DNA from: Legionella massiliensis
Lineage (GTDB): Bacteria; Pseudomonadota; Gammaproteobacteria; Legionellales; Legionellaceae
Length of the DNA: 64,000 nt
NCBI RefSeq assembly: GCF_000756815.1
Contig: NZ_CCVW01000001.1
Coordinates: 982,001 to 1,046,000 of the forward strand
Direction: 5' to 3'
The position numbers were made by a program, and so were the translations under genes. Shown here one piece after another: positions 8,027 to 15,554 of this stretch. Numbering within the stretch: position 1 is the first letter of the stretch; each line of letters opens with the position of its first letter. The notes beneath the pieces were generated by a model. That model made no database searches, was not told where the DNA came from, and saw nothing but the letters and a program-made list of their open reading frames with translations.

Positions 8027-9912
8027 TGCTATTTATAGAAATTTTACTGAGCATTCATTGCTTGCTCTTGGCGAGTTCGTGGCTCATAAGTCGCCCTTGG
8101 TGGGTAAAACAACCGACTTTTAAACTGAAATTAGCACGCCTCTTATTAATCAGTTGTGTGGTTTCACCTTTGTTAGTGCATTGCCTTAGCCTTAATCCAA
8201 CACCCAAGCAACTTCACTATATATCTCTTGATGTGCTGCAAAACTATGCGAGTCAACCGATTTTAAAAGGGGAGCCGGCAAGCTTATCCCCAAGTTCTGC
8301 ACCCGAGTTTACTCTGAGTTCTATTAGTTATAGTCAGCTTTCTTATCTGATCTTTGCTTTGCTCATCGCCTTTCGTGCTTACCAGCTATTATCGGGTTTA
8401 GCTAGGTTGCGCCTAATGCTCAATGAGGCCATTCCTTATCGAAGCTCGGGCAAGTTGCTGATCAAAGTTTCTCATCGCTGCCATATCCCTTTTTCCATTT
8501 ATTTATTCAATAAGGCTTATATCCTACTGCCTGTTTCCCTATTGTCTTCTCCCAGGAATGTGAAGATTGCGATTGCTCATGAAGGACAACACCATCGCAA
8601 TGGGGATTGTCTCTGGGCTTATTTTATTGAAGCCCTGCGCCTCATTTTTTGGGGAAATCCTGCTGTCAAACGATGGCAGCGTGTTTTAAGTGAATTACAA
8701 GAATTTTCATGTGATGAAGTATTGGTTGGCCAGCCAAAAATTTCGGCGCATGACTATGGCCACTGTCTGTTTCAGGTTGTCCAGACAGTTTCTCAAAGTT
8801 CTCTACCATCAAACCGAGGGTTTGCATGCACGGTGGGTATGGCATTGAACAATGAAAATGAAGACCGTACTTTTATTATCAGGAGAATTTCTATGTTATC
8901 AACCTATCCAGGCAAAGTCTCTAAGCCCTTGTTTCTAGGGATGGCCTTTGCGGGGTTTGCAATTGTAGCGCCAATCTGTGTTGCTTATTCGGCTACTGGC
9001 TTATTAACCAGTCCGCAAGCAAAGGCAGTCGATATCTCTCACCTAAATCCTAAATTACAGGCTATTGCTGAGAAGGAAATTAGCGCGGCTGTTAATCGAT
9101 ATCATGCAAAATCGGGAGTGATTGCCATTGCTGATCCAAGTACTGGCAAGATCATTGCCTTTGCTGAATCCGCTAAGAATAGTTGGCGGTCACGAGTATT
9201 TTCACCGGCCTCTACTATAAAGCCCTTTATTGCTGCTGCGGCAATTGATTCGGGTCATAGTTCTGCGACAAAGACCTATGATTGTCGTTCACCCTATTAC
9301 GTTGAGGGTAAGGCTTTTACAAACTACGATAGCGATCTTAGCTCTGCCTCATTAACAGAGGCTGTCGCAAAGTCGATTAATGTTTGTCTTATTAAGGTTT
9401 CGCAAGAGACTGGTGCCGCCGTTATTCGTAAAAAATTAACTGACTTTGGCTTTGACATGACTAGCTGGCAGGCGAAGCAAAATCAAGATTTACAGCTGGC
9501 TGAGGTGGCTCTTGGCGAGAATATACCGGTTACAGTAGAAACCCTGACAAAGTCCTATGCCATCCTTGCCAATAAAGGGCGCTTGTTTGATGCACAAGCA
9601 GGCTCTGCTGTTTCAGCGGCAACCACGGAATCCGTGACTTCTATGTTGGAACAGGCCGTAAAAAATGGTACTGGAAAACTTGCTGCTCTTCCTGGGGTTG
9701 CTGTCGCGGGTAAGACAGGAACCATAGTTGATTCTCAGGATAATCGTTTTGCCTTATTTGCTGGTTATGCACCTGCTGCGGCGCCACGTTATGTCATGCT
9801 GGTAATCATTGAGAATGGCTCCTTAAATAAAGGTTATCAGACCCTAACTAGTGGCGGCGATTTAGCGGCTCCAGTCTTTCGTCAGGTTGCAATGAATGGT
9901 GGGTTGAAATGA
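8026..9912 (+). CDS. BlaR1/MecR1-type sensor: M56 metallopeptidase fused to penicillin-binding transpeptidase domain
   Basis: 628 residues. N-terminal membrane helices are followed by an M56 zinc peptidase with AIAHEGQHHRNGD (His185, Glu186, His189) and the downstream ELQEFSCDE ligand motif. A further membrane helix lies near residues 300-325. The extracytoplasmic domain (about 345-628) has all three penicillin-interacting motifs: STIK (Ser396), SIN and KTGT (Lys563). Canonical BlaR1 sensors carry a class D beta-lactamase-like domain; this one looks more like the transpeptidase domain of FtsI-type PBPs, with DPSTGKIIA. The role inferred is to bind beta-lactam outside the membrane and trigger proteolytic removal of the repressor. 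It overlaps the beta-lactamase start codon (ATGA). Confidence 0.85.
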   Translation: MLFIEILLSIHCLLLASSWLISRPWWVKQPTFKLKLARLLLISCVVSPLLVHCLSLNPTPKQLHYISLDVLQNYASQPILKGEPASLSPSSAPEFTLSSISYSQLSYLIFALLIAFRAYQLLSGLARLRLMLNEAIPYRSSGKLLIKVSHRCHIPFSIYLFNKAYILLPVSLLSSPRNVKIAIAHEGQHHRNGDCLWAYFIEALRLIFWGNPAVKRWQRVLSELQEFSCDEVLVGQPKISAHDYGHCLFQVVQTVSQSSLPSNRGFACTVGMALNNENEDRTFIIRRISMLSTYPGKVSKPLFLGMAFAGFAIVAPICVAYSATGLLTSPQAKAVDISHLNPKLQAIAEKEISAAVNRYHAKSGVIAIADPSTGKIIAFAESAKNSWRSRVFSPASTIKPFIAAAAIDSGHSSATKTYDCRSPYYVEGKAFTNYDSDLSSASLTEAVAKSINVCLIKVSQETGAAVIRKKLTDFGFDMTSWQAKQNQDLQLAEVALGENIPVTVETLTKSYAILANKGRLFDAQAGSAVSAATTESVTSMLEQAVKNGTGKLAALPGVAVAGKTGTIVDSQDNRFALFAGYAPAAAPRYVMLVIIENGSLNKGYQTLTSGGDLAAPVFRQVAMNGGLK

Positions 9913-10679
9913 TGGTAAATAAAACATTTATCGCCTTAGGCTTATTATTTTGCACGAGCACCTGGGCTGAAGGCACCTGCTTTCTAGCCAAGGAAAATCA
10001 AACCCTGTTAAAACAGGAAGGTAAGGATTGCGAGCAGCGCTATGCGCCGCAATCAACCTTTAAAATCGCCTTGAGTCTTATGGGCTTTGACTCTGGGATA
10101 TTAAAAGACGAATCGCATCCTCTATGGCCTTATAAAAAGGGCTATGAGTTCTATTTTAATGTACAGCAATACCCCAAAGATCCCCATTCCTGGATAAGAG
10201 ATTCCTGTGTTTGGTATTCGCAGGTTTTGACTCAAGACTTGGGTATGGAACGGTTTAAGGCCTATGTTGATGCCTTTCACTATGGTAATCAGGATGTCTC
10301 CGGCGACAAGGGCAAAAATAATGGTCTAACCCGTGCCTGGCTTTCAAGTTCGCTGGCCATTTCGCCAATGGAACAAATCCAGTTTATCCAACAAATCGTC
10401 AATAAGAAGCTAGCGCTAAGCCCAAAGGCTTTCACTATGACTAAAAAAATCCTCTATATCCAGGAGTTATTTGGCGGTTGGAAACTCTATGGAAAAACAG
10501 GCTCGGGTCAACAACAGGGATGGTTCGTCGGTTGGATTGAGAAGGATGGCCGTGTGATTGCCTTTGCAGACCATATGACTGAGCGCAAAGAGAGCAAGGT
10601 TCCTGCAAGTTTCAGGGCTAAAAATGATGCGCTGACGCAATTGTATTTTCTCATTAATGACTTGGAAAAAAATGCTTGA
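9909..10679 (+). CDS. Class D (OXA-type) beta-lactamase
   Basis: 256 residues with an N-terminal signal peptide ending near TWAEG. Class D motifs are in order: STFK (nucleophile Ser49, Lys52), SCV in DSCVWYSQ, YGN in FHYGNQDVSG, and KTGSG (Lys196). The length matches the family. The start overlaps the stop of the sensor gene, making this the third gene of a repressor-sensor-enzyme operon controlled by the upstream dyads. It resembles the OXA-29 type described from Legionella, although subtype cannot be assigned by eye. Periplasmic hydrolysis of penicillins is expected. Confidence 0.92.
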   Translation: MMVNKTFIALGLLFCTSTWAEGTCFLAKENQTLLKQEGKDCEQRYAPQSTFKIALSLMGFDSGILKDESHPLWPYKKGYEFYFNVQQYPKDPHSWIRDSCVWYSQVLTQDLGMERFKAYVDAFHYGNQDVSGDKGKNNGLTRAWLSSSLAISPMEQIQFIQQIVNKKLALSPKAFTMTKKILYIQELFGGWKLYGKTGSGQQQGWFVGWIEKDGRVIAFADHMTERKESKVPASFRAKNDALTQLYFLINDLEKNA

Positions 10680-10706
10680 CCCTATTGTTGCTATAGACCT
10701 TACCTT
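10676..10706 (+). promoter_or_regulatory. MerR-type promoter with 19-bp spacer
   Basis: TTGACC (10676-10681) and TACCTT (10701-10706) are 19 bp apart, the over-long spacing that MerR-family activators correct. The spacer contains a CTAT..ATAG dyad. The -35 box overlaps the stop codon of the beta-lactamase gene, so the regulator downstream probably has its own autoregulated promoter. Confidence 0.5.
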
Positions 10707-10728
10707 AGGTAATTAAGGAGGAAGCACG

Positions 10729-11676
10729 ATGACCCAATGGTTCGTAAAAGACTTAAGTAAACTAACCGGTGTATCGGTGCAGACTCTGCACCATTATGAC
10801 CGCATAGAATTGCTCAAGCCCTCATTGCGGCTAACCAATGGCTATCGTGTTTACTCTGAAAAGGATTTATTGAAATTACAACAGATTATTGCTTTGAAGT
10901 TTTTTGGTTTTGAACTGTCACAAATTAAAACCCTACTCTCTGGGGAAAGCGGTGCCTTACAGCATTTTAACAGCCAGGTTGAGGTATTAGAACAAAAAGC
11001 AAAGGCTTTGCTTGAGGGAGCGAAAACCTTGAGAAGCATTATCGGCTCTGTTAATGACAATCAATCCATACCTTGGAAAACCATTATTCAACTTATAGAG
11101 GTTTATAGAATGACAGAGAATCTTGAGCATGGCTGGGTTAAAGAAATATTTACCCCCGATGAGTTAAAACAATATGCCGCCTTTGAAAAAGAGATGAAAG
11201 CGAAGGCAACTCCTGAACAAAAAGCCGCTTTTGAGGAAAATTGGCAGCTGTTGTTGAATGAGTTGAAAGCGAATAGCAAGCAGGATCCTAAGTCAACGAT
11301 TGGTATTCAATACGGGAAAAAATACATGGCTTGGGTGAATGGAATCTATGGTAAAAAATACGCCCATCTAAGGACTAAAAAATGGGAAAAAGGATTCGGA
11401 GAAGGAAAGGGGCTTGCTGAGGTTGGTTTAACACCAGAGCTTATCTCTTGGCTAAAAGAAGCGACCCATGCTTACTGGAGAGACAGGTTATATGGAATTC
11501 TTGAACAAGTAGGTAAATCACCTTCTTCTATTTTGTTGGTACGTTGGAACGAGGCCTTAGACGAGATGTATGGTGATGAGGTTTCGCGCAAAACTGCGGT
11601 TTATGAATTGATTTTAGAGGATGAGGAAGTCAGTTTAGATGCTAAAGCTTGGGTTAGAAGCCTTTTAGATTCTTAG
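10729..11676 (+). CDS. MerR-family regulator with TipAS-like C-terminal domain
   Basis: 315 residues. The N-terminal MerR helix-turn-helix reads VKDLSKLTGVSVQTLHHYD with a following wing and coiled coil to about residue 110. The C-terminal half (EMKAKATPEQKAAFEENWQ and onward) resembles the antibiotic-recognition TipAS domain. An AAGGAGGAAG site lies before the ATG. TipA-type regulators bind small hydrophobic or thiopeptide ligands and activate their own promoter. Adjacency to the beta-lactamase cassette suggests a drug-response island, but coregulation is not shown. Confidence 0.82.
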   Translation: MTQWFVKDLSKLTGVSVQTLHHYDRIELLKPSLRLTNGYRVYSEKDLLKLQQIIALKFFGFELSQIKTLLSGESGALQHFNSQVEVLEQKAKALLEGAKTLRSIIGSVNDNQSIPWKTIIQLIEVYRMTENLEHGWVKEIFTPDELKQYAAFEKEMKAKATPEQKAAFEENWQLLLNELKANSKQDPKSTIGIQYGKKYMAWVNGIYGKKYAHLRTKKWEKGFGEGKGLAEVGLTPELISWLKEATHAYWRDRLYGILEQVGKSPSSILLVRWNEALDEMYGDEVSRKTAVYELILEDEEVSLDAKAWVRSLLDS

Positions 11677-11684
11677 AGTGATGC

Positions 11685-11840
11685 ATAGGTACCTACACAA
11701 GTGACTGTAATAGACACACGTCATCCAGAGCGTAGCGAAGGATCTCCGGGATTAGCACGGTGCCACATTCAGGAGATCCTTCGCTACGCTCTGGATGACC
11801 TAATGTTGAGACAAGGAGGGACATTTGTGTAGATACCTAT
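11685..11840. repeat. Family B MITE-like element, 156 bp, copy 1
   Basis: Ends ATAGGTACCTACACAA and TTGTGTAGATACCTAT are 16-bp terminal inverted repeats with one mismatch. The interior is a long palindrome with GTCATCCAGAGCGTAGCGAA and its complement around ATTAGCACGGTGCCACATTC. An almost identical element of the same length lies at 35968-36123. No coding capacity. Confidence 0.8.
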
Positions 11841-11949
11841 GGGGCGGCTCTAACTACAAAAATATTTCTCATTAACAATCCAAAAGTTAATCCCTAAAAG
11901 GCATGAAACCATCCCAAGCCTGATTTACAGTGATGAAAATTCAAACTAC

Positions 11950-11976
11950 CATTGATTTATGTCACATAAATCAATG
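11950..11976. promoter_or_regulatory. Perfect 27-bp palindrome before umuD
   Basis: Arms CATTGATTTATGT and ACATAAATCAATG flank a single central base. It ends at the GAGG ribosome-binding site of umuD (start 11987). No CTGT-N8-ACAG LexA box is visible. It is a candidate operator for a dimeric repressor or an RNA hairpin masking the ribosome site. Confidence 0.6.
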
Positions 11977-11986
11977 AGGTCTATTC

Positions 11987-12505
11987 ATGGTGAAAGGTGG
12001 TTCTAGGCCTGGAGCAGGGAGGCCAAAGGGTGGGCGCTATGGTGAGTCAACAAAACAAATAAGGGTACCTATTTCTCGGGTGGAAGAGGTCTTCGCCTTT
12101 CTTGATAAGCCTATGTTGGCAAAATTACCCCTCTATGCAAGCTCGGTTCGTGCAGGCTTTCCCTCGCCTGCTGATGATTATATCGAGATGCATATTGATT
12201 TAAATGAACATCTTATTCAGCATCAGGCAAGCACCTTTATCGTGCGGGCTTCTGGCGATTCCATGACCGGCGCTGGTATTCAGTCCGGTGATTTACTGAT
12301 TGTCGATAGAAGTTTGACGCCCACCCATGGAAAAATTGTTATAGCGGCGGTTAATGGTGAACTCACAGTAAAACGGTTGAGTTCGACTCAGGGGCGAATC
12401 CAGTTATTACCTGATAACGAGCGCTATCCACCCATTGATATTAGTGAAGACCTCGAGATGGTGATTTGGGGCGTTGTAACCTTTGTTATTCATCAGGCGG
12501 ATTAA
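11987..12505 (+). CDS. umuD: UmuD-type SOS mutagenesis protein, S24 peptidase fold
   Basis: 172 residues. The N-terminus has a basic GGSRPGAGRPKGGRYGE tail. The Ala-Gly self-cleavage site is in VRAGFPSPADDY. The catalytic Ser is in ASGDSMTGAGI and the Lys in ELTVKRL, the S24 dyad. Family knowledge: RecA filament stimulates self-cleavage to UmuD', which joins UmuC as DNA polymerase V. The start has GAGG upstream. The polymerase subunit gene follows two bases after the stop. The AT-hook-like GRPKG motif is seen in several longer UmuD proteins. Confidence 0.93.
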   Translation: MVKGGSRPGAGRPKGGRYGESTKQIRVPISRVEEVFAFLDKPMLAKLPLYASSVRAGFPSPADDYIEMHIDLNEHLIQHQASTFIVRASGDSMTGAGIQSGDLLIVDRSLTPTHGKIVIAAVNGELTVKRLSSTQGRIQLLPDNERYPPIDISEDLEMVIWGVVTFVIHQAD

Positions 12506-12507
12506 TC

Positions 12508-13770
12508 ATGTTTGCCCTTATTGACTGTAATAATTTTTACGCCAGCTGTGAGCGCTTATTCAGACCCGATTTGCGTGATAAACCTATTTGCATCTTATCG
12601 AATAACGACGGTTGCGTGATTGCCCGTTCGAATGAGGCGAAAGCACTAGGCATTAAAATGGGGGAGCCTTTTTTTAAGGTGAAAGCCCTATGCAAACAAC
12701 ACAAGGTACAGGTCTTTTCTTCAAATTACACACTCTATGGCGATTTATCACATCGCGTGATGTCGGTGATTCAAGAGTCTTGGGATGCGGTTGAGGTCTA
12801 TTCCATTGATGAAGCCTTCCTGGATTTAAGTTCTTTGCCTGTGCCCTTACAAGAATCCTTTTGTATTCAGCTGCAAAAAAAGATCCTTAAATATACGGGG
12901 ATACCTACCTCTATTGGTATAGGGCCTACCAAGACTCTTGCGAAAGTGGCTAATCATATTTCTAAGAAAGAATTAAAAATACCTGTTTTTAATGTGACGA
13001 ATCAACGTGAATGGCTCAAAAAAATTGCTGTTGGCGATGTCTGGGGTATTGGACGTCAGTGGCATAAGAAATTAGTGGGGCAGGGGATTTTTACTGCTTT
13101 TGACTTAGCGCAAATGAATGCGCATCTGCTTAAAAAACAGTACAACGTCGTATTAATGCGCACCGCTATGGAATTACAAGGGAAGTCTTGCGCTGGCCCT
13201 GCAATAGACGAACCAAAGCAATCAATCATGTCATCTAAATCCTTTGGTGGCTTGCAAAGGGATTATGAACCGATTGCTGAAGCGATTAGCTCGCATTGCG
13301 CCAGGGCTTGGGAAAAATTAAGGCGACAAGGCCTGCTTGCCCATGCCCTTTTTGTGTTCGTGCAAACCAACGGTTTTCGCGACGATTTGCCGCAATACTG
13401 TAAGAGTGTGCATTTTAAATTAATCAATGCTACAGATGATTTATGCTTACTGACTAAGGTCGCAAAGTTGTGTTTAAAAAAACTGTTTCGCCAAGGTTAT
13501 CAATACAAAAAGGTTGGGGTCTGTTTAGAGGATTTAAGCGCAAGAAATCCTCAGCAACTGGATATCTTTCATCAACCTGCGCAAGAGGTTTTATTGACTA
13601 AAGAAAAAATGATGCGGGTCATTGAGGAAATTAATCATAAATACGGCAGTCAAACCATTCGACTTGCTGCAGAAGGGTACTCTAAGCCTTGGGCAATGCG
13701 CGCGGAATTAAAATCACCGGCTTACACGACGCGCTGGTCGGATTTGGCAATTGTTAAAAATCAGACTTAG
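12508..13770 (+). CDS. umuC: UmuC-type Y-family DNA polymerase V catalytic subunit
   Basis: 420 residues from the ATG two bases after the umuD stop; a longer reading frame extends upstream into umuD but MFALIDCNNFYASCERLF is the conserved start. Y-family signatures are present: the DCNNFYASCE metal site, SNNDGCVIARS, and YSIDEAFLD with the second acidic pair. A helix-hairpin-helix stretch (VGDVWGIGRQW) precedes the little-finger domain. The C-terminus (residues about 365-415, ending AYTTRWSDLAIV) is the DUF4113 tail typical of UmuC. It performs translesion synthesis in complex with UmuD'. Complete by length. Confidence 0.94.
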   Translation: MFALIDCNNFYASCERLFRPDLRDKPICILSNNDGCVIARSNEAKALGIKMGEPFFKVKALCKQHKVQVFSSNYTLYGDLSHRVMSVIQESWDAVEVYSIDEAFLDLSSLPVPLQESFCIQLQKKILKYTGIPTSIGIGPTKTLAKVANHISKKELKIPVFNVTNQREWLKKIAVGDVWGIGRQWHKKLVGQGIFTAFDLAQMNAHLLKKQYNVVLMRTAMELQGKSCAGPAIDEPKQSIMSSKSFGGLQRDYEPIAEAISSHCARAWEKLRRQGLLAHALFVFVQTNGFRDDLPQYCKSVHFKLINATDDLCLLTKVAKLCLKKLFRQGYQYKKVGVCLEDLSARNPQQLDIFHQPAQEVLLTKEKMMRVIEEINHKYGSQTIRLAAEGYSKPWAMRAELKSPAYTTRWSDLAIVKNQT

Positions 13771-13810
13771 AAACCCTCATAGTAATAGGTCTCCCCGTCA
13801 CCCTAACATA

Positions 13811-13945
13811 CACTGCCATTAAGTTAAGGGTAGTTTTGTCATTCCCGCGAAGGCGGGAAACTATTTCTAGCTAAGCACAGTGCCAATGTAGAGATGGTTT
13901 CCCGCCTTCGCGGGAATGACAAATTCTCTTAACTTAATGGCAGTG
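13811..13945. repeat. Family A MITE-like palindromic element, copy 2 (most intact)
   Basis: Ends CACTGCCATTAAGTTAAG and CTTAACTTAATGGCAGTG form a perfect 18-bp terminal inverted repeat. Inside is the GTCATTCCCGCG hairpin with the conserved loop. No ORF. Confidence 0.85.
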
Positions 13946-13959
13946 ACCCTAACATAGCC

Positions 13960-14042
13960 CGTCATGCCGAACATAGTGAGGGATCTCCGGGATTAGCACT
14001 GTTCTACACATCAGGAGATGTCTCTCTGCGTTCGACATGACG
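13960..14042. repeat. Palindromic repeat, CGTCATGCCGAAC..GTTCGACATGACG
   Basis: Imperfect inverted repeat with arms containing AGTGAGGGATCTCC and AGGAGATGTCTCTCTGC around GGGATTAGCACTGTTC. The same arms form the repeat inserted in ppc at 33001-33067 and resemble the cores of the 156-bp elements. Confidence 0.7.
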
Positions 14043-14053
14043 TACGCCTTTGG

Positions 14054-14118
14054 GAGCATAGCGAAGGATCTCCGAGACTAGCACAATGCCGCATTCAGGA
14101 GATCCTTCGCTATGCTCA
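14054..14118. repeat. Palindromic repeat, GAGCATAGCGAAGGATCT type
   Basis: Arms GAGCATAGCGAAGGATCT and AGATCCTTCGCTATGCTC are exact complements around a loop with GACTAGCACAATGCCGCATT. It is a second tandem member of the same family next to 13960-14042. The whole 13771-14217 gap is made of repeats; no gene is supported there. Confidence 0.7.
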
Positions 14119-14217
14119 GGATGGCAGAAGGGGAGTGACCTATTATCCCTCATCCTCTGCGGTTTTTCCCTTTACCCCTCAGGGGAGAAGGTGCCTAAAG
14201 GGCGGAAGGGGTTTCCC

Positions 14218-15225
14218 TTAATTATCTAAAATAATACGATAACGTGCCTTCCCTGCTCGTAAATGATCAAGCGCCTGATTAACATCCTTCATCGCAAAAT
14301 GCTCTGTAATAGGTTGGATATTATGGCGAACACAAAACTCGAGCATATCCTGAGTGGTTGCAGGGCTTCCTAGCGGTGAGCCGGATAAACTGTGTTGGCC
14401 AAAGATAAGCGAAAACGCTGAAATAGGCATAGGATCCGGTATCGCGCCTACATTATGTAAGCGCCCGCGAGGAGCCAGTAGATTCATATACTCTGTCCAA
14501 TTAAGATTTGCATTGGCTGTATTCAGGATAAAATCAAATTGCCCGGCTAATTTCTGAAAGGCCTTATAGTCGTTGCTGGTAACCACATAATGGGCTCCCA
14601 TTTTCTTCGCTTCGGCTTCTTTGGATGCTGTAGAGGAGAATGCGGTGACTTCACATCCCCATTTATTGAGGAATTGCAGCGCCATGTGACCAAGCCCACC
14701 AATACCAATAACGCCTACACGATGAGTGGGACGCACGTCAAATTGCACTATGGGATTAAATACAGTAATACCACCACAGAGTAAGGGGCCGGCATCAGCA
14801 GCATTCAACTTTTCAGGCAAGGGAAGAGCCCATAAGGCATCGCAACGGACTATATCAGCAAACCCGCCATGTCTTCCTATAATTGTTGATTCTGCTGTTG
14901 TACAAAGATTATGGTCGCCGTGAAGACAGCTATGACAATACATGCAACTGCCGCTATACCAGCCAAGACCAACCCGCTGACCGATTTTGAGCGTTTTAAC
15001 CTGTTCTCCCATTGCCATAACAGTACCTACCACCTCATGCCCAGGCACAACAGGATAACTACTAAGACCCCATTCATTCTCAATCATCGATAAATCTGAG
15101 TGGCAAATGCCGCAGAACTCTACCTTAATATCTACCTGATCTGGGCCTAATTCTCCCAGGGTAAATTCAAAAGGTGTAAGAGGGCTGGATTTTTTATTGG
15201 CCGCATAAGCGTGAACTTTGGTCAT
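14218..15225 (-). CDS. Zinc-dependent alcohol dehydrogenase (YahK / cinnamyl-alcohol type)
   Basis: 335 residues from the ATG that has AAGGA about nine bases upstream; an ATG three codons earlier sits directly on that site. The catalytic zinc region reads EFCGICHSDLSM and GHEVVGTV. The structural zinc cysteines are in CMYCHSCLHGDHNLC. The Rossmann motif is GVIGIGGLGHMALQF. The order and length are those of NADP-dependent aldehyde reductases such as YahK. It stands alone, convergent with the upstream repeats, and no regulator lies next to it. Substrate is not determinable from sequence. Confidence 0.9.
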   Translation of the reverse strand: MTKVHAYAANKKSSPLTPFEFTLGELGPDQVDIKVEFCGICHSDLSMIENEWGLSSYPVVPGHEVVGTVMAMGEQVKTLKIGQRVGLGWYSGSCMYCHSCLHGDHNLCTTAESTIIGRHGGFADIVRCDALWALPLPEKLNAADAGPLLCGGITVFNPIVQFDVRPTHRVGVIGIGGLGHMALQFLNKWGCEVTAFSSTASKEAEAKKMGAHYVVTSNDYKAFQKLAGQFDFILNTANANLNWTEYMNLLAPRGRLHNVGAIPDPMPISAFSLIFGQHSLSGSPLGSPATTQDMLEFCVRHNIQPITEHFAMKDVNQALDHLRAGKARYRIILDN

Positions 15226-15234
15226 TGAAATCAT

Positions 15235-15554
15235 CCTTGAATATAGTAACTATGTTTAATTTAGTTCATAAGAATCATTTGAGCAACTAGGCAGCGATGA
15301 TGCACTCCTTTGTAGGGGGCAAAAAAATGTAATCTCATAAAAGACTCGAAATCCCGCGTCTTGGCCGTGGGATCTGCCAGTGGCACTAGCTTGAAGACCC
15401 CGCGGTCAAGCCGCGGGGATTCGGAGTGGATTAAAGGTTTTTATTTATTGCAACGTACAAAGGATGCGGTCACTAAAATAAGCATGAGGAAGATAATTGA
15501 TCAATATGGTACTATGTTGCGTTTTTAGTTTTTAAAATTAACGGTTGATCATTC
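15235..15554. other. Gene-free interval with GC-rich palindromes
   Basis: Contains CCCCGCGG-TCAAG-CCGCGGGG at 15398-15418 and a weaker ATCCCGCG..CGTGGGAT dyad at 15351-15373. The same CCGCGGTCAAGCCGCGG unit recurs at 36177-36197 and 59764-59784. The remaining AT-rich part upstream of 15555 probably holds the LRR gene promoter, but no clear boxes were identified. Confidence 0.5.

Noticed and set aside
9909-10679. Reading the beta-lactamase as another PBP sensor
   Set aside because: It is short, has a cleavable signal peptide and all class D motifs including YGN, so it is an enzyme.
14018-14221. Plus-strand frame of 67 codons between umuC and the alcohol dehydrogenase gene
   Set aside because: It lies entirely in palindromic repeat DNA; the translation (CVRHDVRLWEHSEGS) is the repeat itself.
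14354-15093. Four plus-strand frames inside the alcohol dehydrogenase gene
   Set aside because: All overlap a well-conserved minus-strand gene and show no domain or start site.
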